From the NCBI GenBank assembly GCA_039566865.1, contig CM076958.1, forward strand, positions 8,904,501 through 8,968,500: a DNA stretch of 64,000 bases, written 5' to 3'. Both the position numbers and the translations under genes were made by a program. Numbering within the stretch: the stretch's first letter is position 1; each line of letters opens with the position of its first letter. Source of the stretch: Aurelia coerulea. Taxonomy: Eukaryota; Cnidaria; Scyphozoa; Semaeostomeae; Ulmaridae. The notes under the pieces are model-generated. The model was given only the letters and a program-made list of their open reading frames with translations. It was not told the DNA's origin and did not search any database. This document shows positions 54,349 to 64,000 of this stretch, one piece after another.

Positions 54349-54766
54349 CACGTTTTTTTTATAAGAAACTTGGATCAGCACTTCGTACTAAAAGTTTCTT
54401 AATTTCGCATGAAAATTTCGGTGTTTTAGTAATAAAAGTTTCTTAATTAGTTTCTTATTTTTTGGGCCTAAAATTGCGGTATTGTTGGAAGTTGAGCCTT
54501 CTTCTCGAGAAAGGGCTTCCATTTTGCATTGACATTGTCATCAAGAAGAAGCCATGCACATCAAGGCAAAAATTTACGAATTTTGCAGTTAAAAGTCAGG
54601 AAGAGACGAATGTGCCTTTGCTAGAGAGACATAGAATAAGAGAGACATACAGAAATAAAGTCTCAGAGTTTCTTAACTGTTCTTGAGCATAGTACTAGAG
54701 TTTCTTAAATTTTTGGTCATCTTAGTACTAGTTTCTTATAAACCAGTTTCTTATAAAAAAAACGTG
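54349..54766. mobile_element. TA-flanked MITE, cacgtttttttt ends
   Basis: Left end cacgttttttttataagaa and right end ttcttataaaaaaaacgtg are perfect inverted repeats. TA borders lie at 54347-54348 and 54767-54768. agtttctta words recur inside. Member of the 2141-2533 superfamily. Confidence 0.9.
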
Positions 54767-55030
54767 TAGTGTCGTAGCGATGGTTGTGAAGTTTTGCGAC
54801 TAAAGGGGGGCTTTTTCCCCTAGAGATTTTAGGAATTTTTTGCAAGATACATCTTTTTGAACCCCTGTAATTACAGGTCTTTGTAAATAGTAATGGAACT
54901 TGCGGTACCTTTAGCATATTCAAGCCGTTGCATGCCAAAGATTGGAAAATAAAAGTGTGCAAAATAGAAAATGTGATTAATATTGACAGAAAGAAACTTG
55001 ACCAGGGTCTATTCCGGAGCATATCACGAG

Positions 55031-55419
55031 CCCGGGGGGTCTACTTAATACAATGATCACCCGGGGATGTGCCTGCCAATAGGGTGTCATTTTCGGCTGA
55101 AAATTCCGGGACAGGATTATACCTTTAGCACCTTTATTCCGGGAGCGGTGTGTCCTTTAGAGCTATTTTTTCCAGGACAGATCAGATCATCATTTAAAAA
55201 GATACTCCAATTCATGAACTTATTAAATTAAGATGTTAGTAGCACTATCAATTGCGAAAAGTACTTTTAGAAATATCATTTTCACGAGAACCATCAGTTT
55301 CCCTGATCTTATTCCAGGACAGGTATTATGTTTTCAGAATTTTATTCCAGGACAGGGTCATACAATTTTTTTCTGGCAGGCACATCCCCGTTGTTTTTCT
55401 CCAAGGTAGACCCCCCGGG
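55031..55419. mobile_element. MITE with perfect 8-bp TSD atcacgag
   Basis: A 389-bp element, cccggggggtctac ... gtagaccccccggg, with inner inverted segments cccggggatgtgcctgcc / ggcaggcacatccccg. atcacgag flanks it at 55023-55030 and 55420-55427. It contains repeated attccaggacagg words. Same end type as 6046-6375. Confidence 0.93.
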
Positions 55420-55723
55420 ATCACGAGGAACTATTCTTGGGCTATTCTTATTCTTGGAACTATCCCTGGACAAAATGGAACAGTAATCCATCAATTTTTT
55501 TTCAAAGCTCCGATTTTCACGAATCTGTTCTGTTGTATCAATCCTCTAGTATTTAATAACAAGTTTCGTTTCCTCAGCTTAACAATGCCAATGTCCATTG
55601 CTCCCAAAAACTCCTCGGGGTCCGATGAGAACTAGATACAATAAGTAAAGCACCGAGCACAGCCAAGTCTCAGGAAAATTCCCGTTTCGGCACTATGGTT
55701 TCACGAGAAAGATGTCCTGTGTC

Positions 55724-56115
55724 CACTAAATTATTTTATAAGAAACTGCTTATAAGAAACGGTAGGCTCAATTTTTAAAAAGTTAACAAACAATCCTACC
55801 TGAATTGAAAAAGCTAAGAAACTTTTGTAATTTACAATTTTATTTTTCCTATCGCACTCAAAAATGTTTTGGCAATGTACAGTTAATTATAGCAACTGTT
55901 TGGACATTATGCAGAGTGCGAATTCTGACATTTACTTGTTTTGAAATCTTACTAAGCTATTTGGGGGCCCTTTAGACAAAACAAAATTAGCTCTACACTT
56001 CTGGCATTAAGAATATAAGAAACATATAAGAAACTTTTGGGAGCAAAATGGTCCAAAAATTTAAGAAACTGCATACCAGCACCAGACCTTAGTTTCTTGT
56101 GAAAAAAATTTAGTG
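55724..56115. mobile_element. MITE, reverse-oriented relative of 2141-2533
   Basis: Left end cactaaattattttataag, right end gtgaaaaaaatttagtg. Internal sequence (cagcaccagaccttagtttc, taggctcaatttttaaa) is the reverse complement of 2141-2533 (aaggtccggggctgg, aaaattgagcctg). TA borders are not preserved. Confidence 0.78.
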
Positions 56116-57199
56116 TCTTCCTGAATTCGGCTTTGACAAGTAAATCCCCCACCCCGTCCCGCTATTAGACACCGAATTTGTGTTAAAATCAAAGTTTACA
56201 TGCTTATGAGAGCATCAACTCATTAAGTTGCCAAAGTATGTGAGCTTTTTCGGCTATTTCAACGAGGTAAATCTTAGAACGTAAAAATTGGAATCCTGGA
56301 CCGGTAGAAACAAATTCTTTATAACGTTTATCATGTGTTCGGTAATGGAAACTTGATAGCAATATAGATGTACAGTATCTACTGATTTTAGTTGAAAAAG
56401 GGAAATTTCTGGAAAAGGGCATCACGACTTTCTTCACAAAAAGGGTTGTTCCATCAAAAGCAAATGGGCGCAAAAGCCCGCTCTTTCCTGTGTCTCGGGT
56501 CTCAGGAGATATCATACCCAGTGAATATTCGCAGCCAATATAGCTATGAGTGAAAATCCTTTCTGAATAAAATACTAAATAAACGATCCTTGTCTTACTA
56601 AAATACGGCTTGTTGATAAAATTCGAAACAAGCCTCCTTCTCTTGCAACAAGGGAGATGGTCCGCATTGTATAGTGTCTCTTTAGTAAGTAAGCATTTTA
56701 ATAACAACATTCGCTTGTGGTGGACTGAGAACGATTAGTAACTTGAACTGAATCAACAACATTGAAAGTTTAATTTTGGCCTAAATTAAGCTTCTTAACT
56801 GACGCGTTATTTAGGCCAAAATTGAACTGTAAAACGAATAGCCATTCATGTCGATTCAAATCAGGCTTCCACTTAAAAGAAAATTAGGTATCAAAATGGC
56901 ACAAACTTGTATGTTTGTGCAATATGTAAACTAAAAGACATGCTCTGCTTCAAATTGAATTTTAAGGCAGTAATTAAAATATTTTTGACTGCCTGTTTGT
57001 CGAGAAATTGGTAATGTTGTGGAAACTCTCTTCATACTGGAAGACAGTACAACTTTACAACAAACTGACCATTTGGTGTCTCAAAACAAAACGCCAAAAT
57101 TGAACTGTAAAACGAATAGCCATTCATGTCGATTCAAATCAGGATATGTAAACTAAAAGACATTCTGAATACGTACATTTTGCAGCCACTGAACAAACT

Positions 57200-57360
57200 G
57201 GAATGGACAAAACGAATAGACGTTCTGGTACAGTAAAACGAAAAGACAAAACGAATAGACGTTCTGGTACAGTAAAACGAAAAGACAAAACGAATAGACG
57301 TTCTGGTACAGTAAAACGAAAAGACAAAACGAATAGACGTTCTGGTACATTAAAACGAAA
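57200..57360 (-). repeat. 39-bp tandem repeat, about four units (right arm)
   Basis: Reverse complement of the 53687-53870 array (agacgttctggtacagtaaa + acgaaaagacaaaacgaat). It has fewer units than the left arm, so the arrays changed length after the arms formed. Confidence 0.88.
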
Positions 57361-57550
57361 GGACATTTTGATACAGTAAAGTGATAAGGCAATTCGAAAA
57401 GACAAAGCGAATAGACGTTTTGATACAACAAAATCAATAGGCAAACTGAAACGTCAAATTAAAAGCCATTCATGTAAACAGCTAAGAAAACTATCAAATT
57501 GGCTTTAAGAATGTCATTTCATTTTGTCTTTTTGTTTAAATATCCTAATT

Positions 57551-57719
57551 CAGAGACGTAGGAACCGGGGGGGGCACTGGGGGCACGTGCCCCCCCAAGA
57601 TTTTGCAATAAACAAAGAAGTGCCCTTTTATTTTTCAGGAAGTGCCCCTTTAGCTCAATGAAAAAAGTGCCCTTGAAGTGTCGTGCCCCTCAAAGTTTGA
57701 GATGCTTCCTACGTCCCTG
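57551..57719. mobile_element. 169-bp hAT-type MITE, perfect 8-bp TSD
   Basis: Begins cagagacgtagga and ends tcctacgtccctg. tcctaatt occurs at 57543-57550 and 57720-57727. The left arm of the host repeat (53494-53515) shows the uninterrupted aattaggatattt, confirming the empty site. A fragment of the same family lies at about 35330-35441 inside the DUF4371 hAT. Confidence 0.93.
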
Positions 57720-57791
57720 TCCTAATTAGAATCGACATGAATGGCTTTTCATTTTACAGTTTAATTTTGGCCTAAATCACGCTTCATACAC

Positions 57792-59074
57792 TAGATGTTC
57801 ACTGATATTAGAAAAGGTATGGTTTTCGAAGGAGCACCTAACCTTCGACTTCATAGCAGAGACATTGTCACTTGGTAGAATATCATATCTAGCTTGCAAT
57901 TCACGAGCCCTTGATACCCAGTTAACCGAACCTAAGTCAGCAGCTTCACAAAGGAAGCAAAAGGATTTACAGACAAGTCGATAAGGCTCAGAGACATTCA
58001 GCAATTGCAGTCTTGCAAAGAATTTTAACATGCACACGTGTCTATTTGATTGAAGGGAAATTTTTCCTAAATCAGCATAAACTGCGCCCGTGCAAGTTGT
58101 TGATTTGGCACCCAGGATGTATTTGCACGCGGAAAGGTGTAGTCGTTCTAATGTGGCATATTTGTCAAAGCCCCAAATTTCGGAAGCATAATTCCAAATT
58201 GGGACGATTGTTTGATCAAACACGTAAAGGAACAATCTTTGAACATTGAAATCTTTGCATTTTGAGATAAGAGAATGGTACGCCTTACCAGCTTTTTTAG
58301 CTTTATAGTTTCAATGTGTTCGTTGAAAGAGCAATTAAATTTGATTTTGACACCAAGGCATTCGTATGAATCACATTCTTGTAGTTCCTGTTCACCTAAA
58401 AACCATATTTTCGTTGATCGAAACCCTCTTATTTTTATCTTAAAACCATAACTTTGGTCTTACCAATATTGGCCCCCATCTTGATATTTTCTGTGAAAGC
58501 TTTCAGTTCATCACGTTGTGTTTGGAGGTCTTCTGGAGTTTTTGCTACAGGCACTAAATCATCTGCGTACAACAAAGTGTGTACCACATCAGCACCAAAA
58601 CTAATCCCTTTCCCTTTGGAACTAATCGCTGCAATTTAAGTCATTTAGCAATGTAATGTAAAATAATGTAAAAAGCATCGGACTCAGGAGACAACCCTGT
58701 CTGATCCCCCGAGAGCAACTGAAAAAATTTATCAGGCCATTTTTGGCACGTGCACAAGATTTGACTTTAGTATACAATGTAGAGACTATTTTGTATAATT
58801 TGCCCCTAATTCCCCAAGCTAATAAATTTTTTATCAACAAGGAGTGGTCCACTGAGTCACATACTTTCTTAAAATCAACGAAGCAAATATGCAAGCTAAA
58901 ATTGTTTTGATTTAATGAATTTTGAATGATTGATAAAAAAATAAATAGATAGTCGGATGTTTGGTAACGTTTCTGGTATGCAATTTGATTATGATCTAAG
59001 ATTTTAAAATTATCAAGCACCGTTGTTGGTCTTGTGAAAGAATGCCCAAAAAAGAATTCGCAAAATTTGCACAT
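57792..59074 (-). pseudogene. LINE 5' part: RT palm and thumb
   Basis: Minus-strand coding includes YQKRYQTSDYLFIFLSII, FVDFKKVCDSVDHSLL (first catalytic Asp), RGIRQGCLLSPMLFTLFY and, in a shifted frame at about 58590, LLYADDLVPVAKTPEDLQ (YADD intact). It continues to IWNYASEIWGFDKYATLERL and ISEHLV at 57792, where the 4.4-kb insert begins. The remainder is at 53421-53068. A frameshift near 58620 and stops around 58420-58250 inactivate it. Confidence 0.82.
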
Positions 59075-59430
59075 TCCAAGATCAAATTTTCAATCGACCT
59101 TTTCACCAAATATTCTGCAAGGCTTAATCTGTCAAACGAATCAAAGATCATTAAAATTGAGTGAGGGCAAGCCAAGAAATTTGAATTTGAAAGTTAGTGC
59201 TATTTTGTGGCCATGTTTTGCTAAGAAAGAAGCATTTAGTACACTTTTTACGCCCAACCTGAAGTAATGTTTTCTCAGCACTAAATTGTGCGATTTGAGA
59301 AATGTTTGGGTTTTGATATACCTTACTCTACAATTAACAATAGAAAAGTCAGTTTTGTACAATTATGATACTTTCATTTTTTGGCATTAAGTACACTGAC
59401 TTGGAAATTTGGATCGCGGTGCAAAGGGGA
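59045..59430 (-). repeat. Right copy of the inverted pair (partner 51790-52155)
   Basis: Contains gaggcaagcc-type sequence, ctcagcactaaattgtgcga and ttttttggcattaa, the reverse complement of 51790-52155. It overlaps the 5' edge of the LINE at 57792-59074, so it may be that LINE's upstream region. Confidence 0.7.
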
Positions 59431-59521
59431 CTGTCTGCGGGTGGGCTATTTAGATTGGTAAATTTACTCATCATGTCTGATATCGTCTCCACTTGAAATA
59501 CATTCTTCCTTATCCTTTTAG

Positions 59522-59592
59522 CTTAATCGCGCTACTGTTCATAACCCAAGCACAGGGAAGGTAGAACACGCCAACTATCGAATTAGTAAAAG
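59522..59592 (+). CDS. P4HA: P4HA exon 6: 71-nt exon in the catalytic domain
   Basis: Acceptor ttatccttttag, donor AAAAG|GTACC. Encodes LNRATVHNPSTGKVEHANYR ISK plus two bases, which match vertebrate LSRATVHDPETGKLTTAQYR VSKS. Phase 0 in, phase 2 out: AG plus the next base restores the conserved Ser before AWL. This is the last exon visible. The HxD...H iron ligands and the 2-oxoglutarate-binding Lys must lie to the right of the window. Confidence 0.93.
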
Positions 59593-60614
59593 GTACCATA
59601 CTTTTATCTGTTTCAATTTCCTAATCCTATTTGTGACCATTAGAATTTTAAGTGAAGCACCATGAACTCACAAAATATCTTAATGACAAAATGGATTTCG
59701 CTAACAGTCAAGAAAAATTCCAGGCCTTCTGGATGACTTGGATTAAACGTAGAATGTTAGCCAATTAACAAGGGTAGATTTCGTAATACAATAGCATCAA
59801 TTGTTTTTGATTGACACCTCAATTAAAAGCGATTAGGGACTGCAGACAAAGAAAATTCTCTCAACCAGAAATATAAAACAAACAAAGCCGCAAAAGTTGC
59901 CATTAAACCAGTAGGGCAAACCCTTGCCGTGTGCACGCGAAATAGGGTTTTTAAGAGAAGTTATGTTCTTATATCGAAAGAAAAAGGGCAAATCTAAAGT
60001 TCTGCCATGCGGATTTTGTTTATTTGATTCAGGAGCTGAGCAGTAATTGGTTCATTTGAGCCCTAAATATGTGATGCCTTCTACTCGGCTTCTGAATCAA
60101 ATAGCATAGGAATCATTCGTCGTGCATAGCCGAATGCTCGCGGCCAATGGCCAAATCCGCCAAAGCCTCATTTTCACGGACCAATCAGACGGCTAAAGGG
60201 CGAAGGAGACAAAAGAGAGCCGTGAGGATTTTTCTAAATTTTACCTACCTTCATAAAACGCAACCAGGACAAAAAACTGCTTGAAATTTCCCGAATTTTT
60301 TTTGAAGAAATCTGCTCTCCTGATTTTTGGGTATGGAAGCTTGGATGCCGGTTAAAATATCTCCAGGATTGGCGGAGTAATTGCCTCTCCAATAGACAAA
60401 ATCGGCGAAGGCTTGTCGAGGCCTGTTTACGCCACTTCAAGTCAGATGATGAAGCCTCTTGATAAAACGTCTTTTAAATTTTATAACTTATTTCGCAACG
60501 AGCAAACTTGTGCCATGAATGCAAAAAGTAGTACAATACAGAAACTTCCCTAGAGTATTGCCACATGACTTGAAATGCGCGAACAAGCCTTTGTAGACTT
60601 TTTCAATTCATATA

Positions 60615-61245
60615 CCGGGTGCGCCAAAATAAACTATGCACGTTTGGCAGGCCACTCGACGGATCGTACACTCGTACAATCGTACAATCGTACACTCGAC
60701 GGATTTCGAAGATTTATGACTTAATCGTTAGCAGAAAACCTGAATTAGATACTGGGAGTTTTTGCAATTTTTTTCATTTCAGTTTTTAGAGCTAGAAGCG
60801 AGTTTCCTAAAATTTTAGTTTTCGAAAACACTGAAAACGATAAAAAACATCGATCAAGTTTTCTAAAGAATCCACATGAATGGACAAAGAGAGAACTTGT
60901 TCGTGGTGATTTGCGTTTTATAAATCGATGAATTGTAATCTGCTGTACGAGAGTTCGTATTAAACCCCCAAATCCCCCTGAAAACGTTTTCTCTTTGTTC
61001 ATTCATGTTGAATCTTTTGAAATTTGATCGACATTCTTTGATCGTTTTCAATATTTTCGAAAAACGGCATTTTAAGAACCTCGCATCTACTAGCTCTACA
61101 AAATGAAAAAGGAAAAATTTGCAAAAAGTCCTAGAATCTAATTCAGGCTTTCTGCTAAAGATTAAGTCATACATCTTAAAAATCGGTCCAGCGTACGATT
61201 TATTTTGGCCTGCCAAACGTGCATAGTTTATTTTGGCGCACCCGG
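60615..61245. mobile_element. TA-flanked MITE, CCGGGTGCGCC ends
   Basis: A 631-bp element with long inverted repeats: ccgggtgcgccaaaataaac...gtttggcaggcca / tggcctgccaaac...gtttattttggcgcacccgg, about 40 bp. TA on both sides. The interior is also partly palindromic. Relative E2 shows the uninterrupted site (caattcacacagaaaccgta, read in reverse at about 62805-62830). Confidence 0.93.
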
Positions 61246-61492
61246 TAGAAACCGTAGGTGCATTGAATCTTGAACAAAAGAAAATTTAGCGGAAGACAAT
61301 AGCAAGAACAATTCAAGACGCAGATTTTGGCGTTTTCGGTTCAATGCCTTATCGGTTTGTTTGTGGCCATAACTCCACCAATCCTGGAGATATTTTAACC
61401 GGCATCCAAACTCGTACACCCAAACATCTGGAGAGTAGATTGTTTTAAAAGATTTCGGTAAATCTCAAACAGTTTTTTGCCCTGGTTGTGAA

Positions 61493-61676
61493 GGTGTTGT
61501 GGCGCAGTGGTGTAATTCTCTGACTTTGCAGCCAGAACAGTCAGGCGGAGTGGGCTCGATACCCGGTAGGACCCCACTACTTGAACGTCATGACAAGGGG
61601 TCGCGGACTCGATTAGGTCTGCTCGATTGCTGCGATCCGAGCGCTTGGCGCTGAAAAACGCAGCTTCACCTTCACC
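61493..61676 (+). mobile_element. tRNA-derived SINE, copy 2 (uninterrupted)
   Basis: Box A-like tggcgcagtgg at 61500-61510, box B-like ggctcgatacc at 61553-61563, body cttgaacgtcatgacaagg to cgcagcttcaccttcacc. Same family as copy 1 at 28073, which it matches closely through the head. It is inserted in the right arm of E1, between ccctggttg and gggtaggt. Confidence 0.85.
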
Positions 61677-62036
61677 TTTGAGGGTAGGTCAAATTTAGAA
61701 AAATCTTAACGAGTTTCTTTTGTCTCCTTCGCTTTTTAGCCGTCTGATTGGTCCGTGAAAATGAGGATTTGGTGGTTTTGGCCATGGGCCACCAGCAATC
61801 GGCTATGTACGACGAGTGATTCCTATGCTGAAACAAATAAACAAAATCCGCTAGGCAGAACTTTAGATTTACCCTTCTTCTTTCGATATAAGCACACAAC
61901 CTCTCTTAAAAACCACCTTTCGCATGCACAAGGCAGGAGTTTGCCGTATCGGTTTCAGTGCAGTTTTGTTTGTTTTGAATTACTGGTGAAGAGAATTTCC
62001 TTTGCTGCGGTATCTCGGTAAAACCACCATCAACAT

Positions 62037-62309
62037 AGCCTACGCGTAGACCCATTATCCCAAAGGAGGAAAGGGTCTACGAAACAAAGAGCAAAGGCTT
62101 GCTGCGGCCGCCCAATTAAAATCATTCTAATCCCCTTTTCAAATTATTTGCGAAACGCGTTGAAACCATAGAAATAGAAATATTTCTATGGTTGAAAGAA
62201 AGGCTGCATAAATTAAGTTTCCAGAAATCTAGAAACTTCAGTAGCAAGCTTTTGCTCTTTGTTTCGTAGACCCTTTCCTCCTTTGGGATAATGGGTCTAC
62301 GCGTAGGCT
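62037..62309. mobile_element. Mutator-like MITE, 11-bp TSD
   Basis: A 273-bp element with about 57-bp inverted repeats (agcctacgcgtagacccatt ... aatgggtctacgcgtaggct). accatcaacat occurs at 62026-62036 and 62310-62320, an 11-bp perfect direct duplication. Duplications of 9-11 bp with long terminal repeats point to the Mutator group. The interior also folds on atagaaatatttctat near 62169. Confidence 0.92.
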
Positions 62310-62324
62310 ACCATCAACATTGAA

Positions 62325-63330
62325 TGAATGGACTGGCATGGGCACAGCATAGGAACCATTCGTCGTACGTAGCCGATTGCTCGTGGTCCATGGTCGAAAC
62401 CGCCAAAGCCTCATTTTCACGGACCAATCAGACGGCTAAAAAGTGAAGGAGACAAAGGAAACCCGTGAAGATTTTTTTACATTTTACCTACCTTCATAAA
62501 ACGCAACGAGGACAAAAAACTTCTTGAGATTTTCCAAATTCTTTTAAAGCAATCTACTCTCCAGATGTTTGGGAGTACAACTTTGGATGCCGGTTAAGAT
62601 ATATCCAGGATTGACGGAGTTATGGCCACAAACAAACCGATAAGGCACTGAACGTTGAACAATAGAAATTCTGGCCGGGAGACAATAGTAATAACAATAG
62701 TGATTGTTGTAAGAACGACCCGAAAACGCCACCGTCTGTCTGCATTTTCAATTGTTCTTGCTATTGTCTTTCGCTAAATTTTCTTTTATTCAAAATTCAC
62801 TGCCCCTACGGTTTCTGTGTGAATTGAAAAAGTCTACAAAGGCTTGTTCGCGCATTTCCAGTCATGTGGCAATACTCTAGGGAAGTTTCTGTATTGTACT
62901 ACTTTTTACATTCATGGCAAAAGTTTGCTCGTTGCGAAATAGCTTATAAAATTCAAAAGAGGTTTTATCATGAGGCTTTATCACCTGACTTGAAATGGCG
63001 TAAACAGGTCTCGACAAGCCTTTGCCGATTTTGTCTATTGGAGAGGCAATAACTCCGCCAATCCTGGAGATATTTCAACCCGCATCCAAACTTGTACTCC
63101 CAAACATCTGGAGAGTAGATTGCTTTAAAAAAATTCGGGAAATCTGAAGCAGTTTTTTGTCCTGGTTGCGTTTTATGAAGGTAGGTAGAATTTAGAAAAA
63201 TCATCACAGGTTTTCTTTTGTCTCCTTTGCTTTTTAGCCGTCTGATTTGTCCGTGAAAATGAGGCTTTGGCGGTTTCGGCCATGGGCCACAAGCATTCGG
63301 CTATGGACGACAAATGATTCCTATGTTCAG
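62325..63330. mobile_element. Inverted-repeat element E2, relative of E1
   Basis: Left arm: ccattcgtcgtacgtagccg, ttcacggaccaatcagacgg, ccttcataaaacgcaacg, tatccaggattgacgg. Right arm: ccgccaatcctggagatatt, ggttgcgttttatgaaggta, ccgtctgatttgtccgtgaa, cattcggctatggacgac. The centre (62640-63000) matches E1 parts in inverse orientation. It shows the empty site for the E1 MITE. Non-coding. Confidence 0.75.
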
Positions 63331-63334
63331 GGGC

Positions 63335-63841
63335 ACAAAAAAGGCTTGTGCTGAGTCGGCTTGAAGATTTGATGGGATGTTTGACAAACCCACGGAACGC
63401 AAACTTTGAATCTGTTGGCCTAGGCCAGTGATGTTTGAGGCCGCAATGTTGGTTTGTAGGTTCCATTTTGTTGCAACAGCTTTTATTCTATAGCTATTTT
63501 GATGTATGCCTACTTTAAATAGATTGAACATATATTTATACGGCATTTTGCGATGAGGCACTCAATGGAGCTGAGCGAAGTTGCTGCATCACTGCATCGA
63601 TTGCTTCTTTTACTATCTGTGAAACTTGCCGCATTTGCTCGGGTGAAAAACATCTCCTCCCGATGCAGGGCAACTGATGGAGCTTGTGCTGGAGCCTCCT
63701 TGTTGGCAGGAATCTCTGGCTGAACTTCAGAGGCACAACGATTTTCGTTATTGGCGGCACCACTAGCTTTAATGCTCGCTCTCGTGGAGTCTCTCCTGCT
63801 TCTTCGAATTGGCGGCATCTTGTTTTGAGAATTCGAAGCAA
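63335..63841 (-). pseudogene. Possible mobile-element ORF1-like fragments
   Basis: A minus-strand start at 63818 gives MPPIRRSRRDSTRASIK, a low-complexity Ala/Pro/Glu segment. In the next frame come CFSPEQMRQVSQIVKEAIDA and, further on (63500-63330), NIAASNITGLGQQIQSLRSV. A basic, Ser/Arg-rich start followed by a short helix resembles the first ORF of some retroelements. Frames are broken and the family is uncertain. Confidence 0.3.
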
Positions 63842-64000
63842 GAGTGAACTTGCCTTGATTGCTTCAACATTTAGACCTACTAGCCATATGGATCCGCACT
63901 GAAATAGTTGAAGTGACAGATAGTTTTGACTTCGAAGTACCGCAATGAGAATCCAAATTTTCCGCTCAGGTCAAATTTGATTCACAGACAGTCTAAAATT
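63842..64000. other. Right edge, nothing identified
   Basis: No feature recognised. P4HA exon 7 is not seen up to the edge. Confidence 0.4.

Larger units (their letters stand above)
53422..57791. mobile_element. 4.4-kb inverted-repeat element splitting a LINE
   Basis: The outer ends gtgtatgaagcgtgatttag and ctaaatcacgcttcatacac are exact inverse. The arms run 53422-54083 and 56694-57791 (the right arm is enlarged by a nested MITE and a local duplication near 56868-57105). Inner ends are ...tgttgttattaaaatg and cattttaataacaac.... Each arm carries a 39-bp tandem array. The centre (54084-56693) has three MITEs and no recognised protein; a 168-codon minus frame (56710-56204) is open but unassigned. 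No clear target duplication. Confidence 0.75.
59833..62025. mobile_element. Long inverted-repeat element E1 with nested MITE and SINE
   Basis: The left arm (attctctcaaccagaaatat, gtagggcaaaccc, ttcacggaccaatcagacgg, ccttcataaaacgcaacc, ccaggattggcgg) recurs in reverse order and complement at the right (ccaccaatcctgg, ccgtctgattggtccgtgaa, ggcaggagtttgcc, gaagagaatttcc). Arms of about 600 bp. The centre is interrupted by the TA MITE 60615-61245 and the right arm by SINE copy 2. E2 at 62325-63330 is a relative. Non-coding. Confidence 0.78.

Noticed and set aside
56204..56710. 168-codon minus-strand ORF as a transposase
   Set aside because: No motif of any transposase or recombinase is visible. 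It is kept only as an unassigned frame in the inverted-repeat element.
59593..64000. P4HA exon 7 within the window
   Set aside because: Looked for an exon continuing with AWL and the iron-ligand motif; none seen on the plus strand up to the edge.

Overview
The window is eukaryotic, intron-rich and very repeat-rich. One host gene is recognisable: the plus-strand alpha subunit of collagen prolyl 4-hydroxylase (P4HA). Its signal peptide, N-terminal dimerisation domain, peptide-substrate-binding domain, linker and the start of the catalytic domain are spread over six exons (1473-1830, 16672-17003, 20353-20404, 24226-24473, 49486-49656, 59522-59592). All exons have GT/AG borders and compatible phases, and encode about 410 residues. 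The last 120 or so residues, with the iron and 2-oxoglutarate ligands, lie beyond the right edge. No prokaryotic feature is present. The metazoan gene plus the mix of LINEs, GIY-YIG Penelope elements, hAT, TTAA-type and TA-type elements suggests a marine invertebrate, most likely an anthozoan cnidarian (coral or anemone). That assignment is inference.

Almost everything else is mobile DNA inside the P4HA introns. Intron 1 (about 14.8 kb) holds a broken EN+RT LINE, several short inverted-repeat elements with clear target duplications, a TTAA-flanked element and a TA-flanked element that contains a near-perfect foldback and pieces of three LINEs. Intron 2 holds a cluster of LINE 3' ends, each with an (AAT)n tail, encoding a domain that resembles the C-terminal nuclease of R2-like LINEs. 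Introns 3 and 4 hold further LINE remnants, a tRNA-derived SINE, inverted satellite arrays and a degenerate DUF4371-type hAT.

Intron 4 also contains the most layered structure. A TTAA-flanked inverted-repeat element (37045-46435) surrounds a TA-type MITE. That MITE is split by a 4.9-kb hAT element (38499-43415) with 14-bp perfect inverted repeats, an 8-bp target duplication and three overlapping transposase frames. Beside it lies a long open Penelope-like ORF (reverse transcriptase + GIY-YIG) followed by a hammerhead-ribozyme-like motif. A second TTAA element is inserted in the flanking TTAA.

Intron 5 has a LINE with a (TATG)n tail and another LINE cut in two by a 4.4-kb inverted-repeat element whose arms carry a 39-bp tandem repeat. 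Intron 6 has two relatives of one long inverted-repeat family, each interrupted by younger elements, including a Mutator-like MITE with an 11-bp duplication. Sibling copies and interrupted reading frames give a relative order for many of the insertions. All calls come from reading the sequence; no searches were run.
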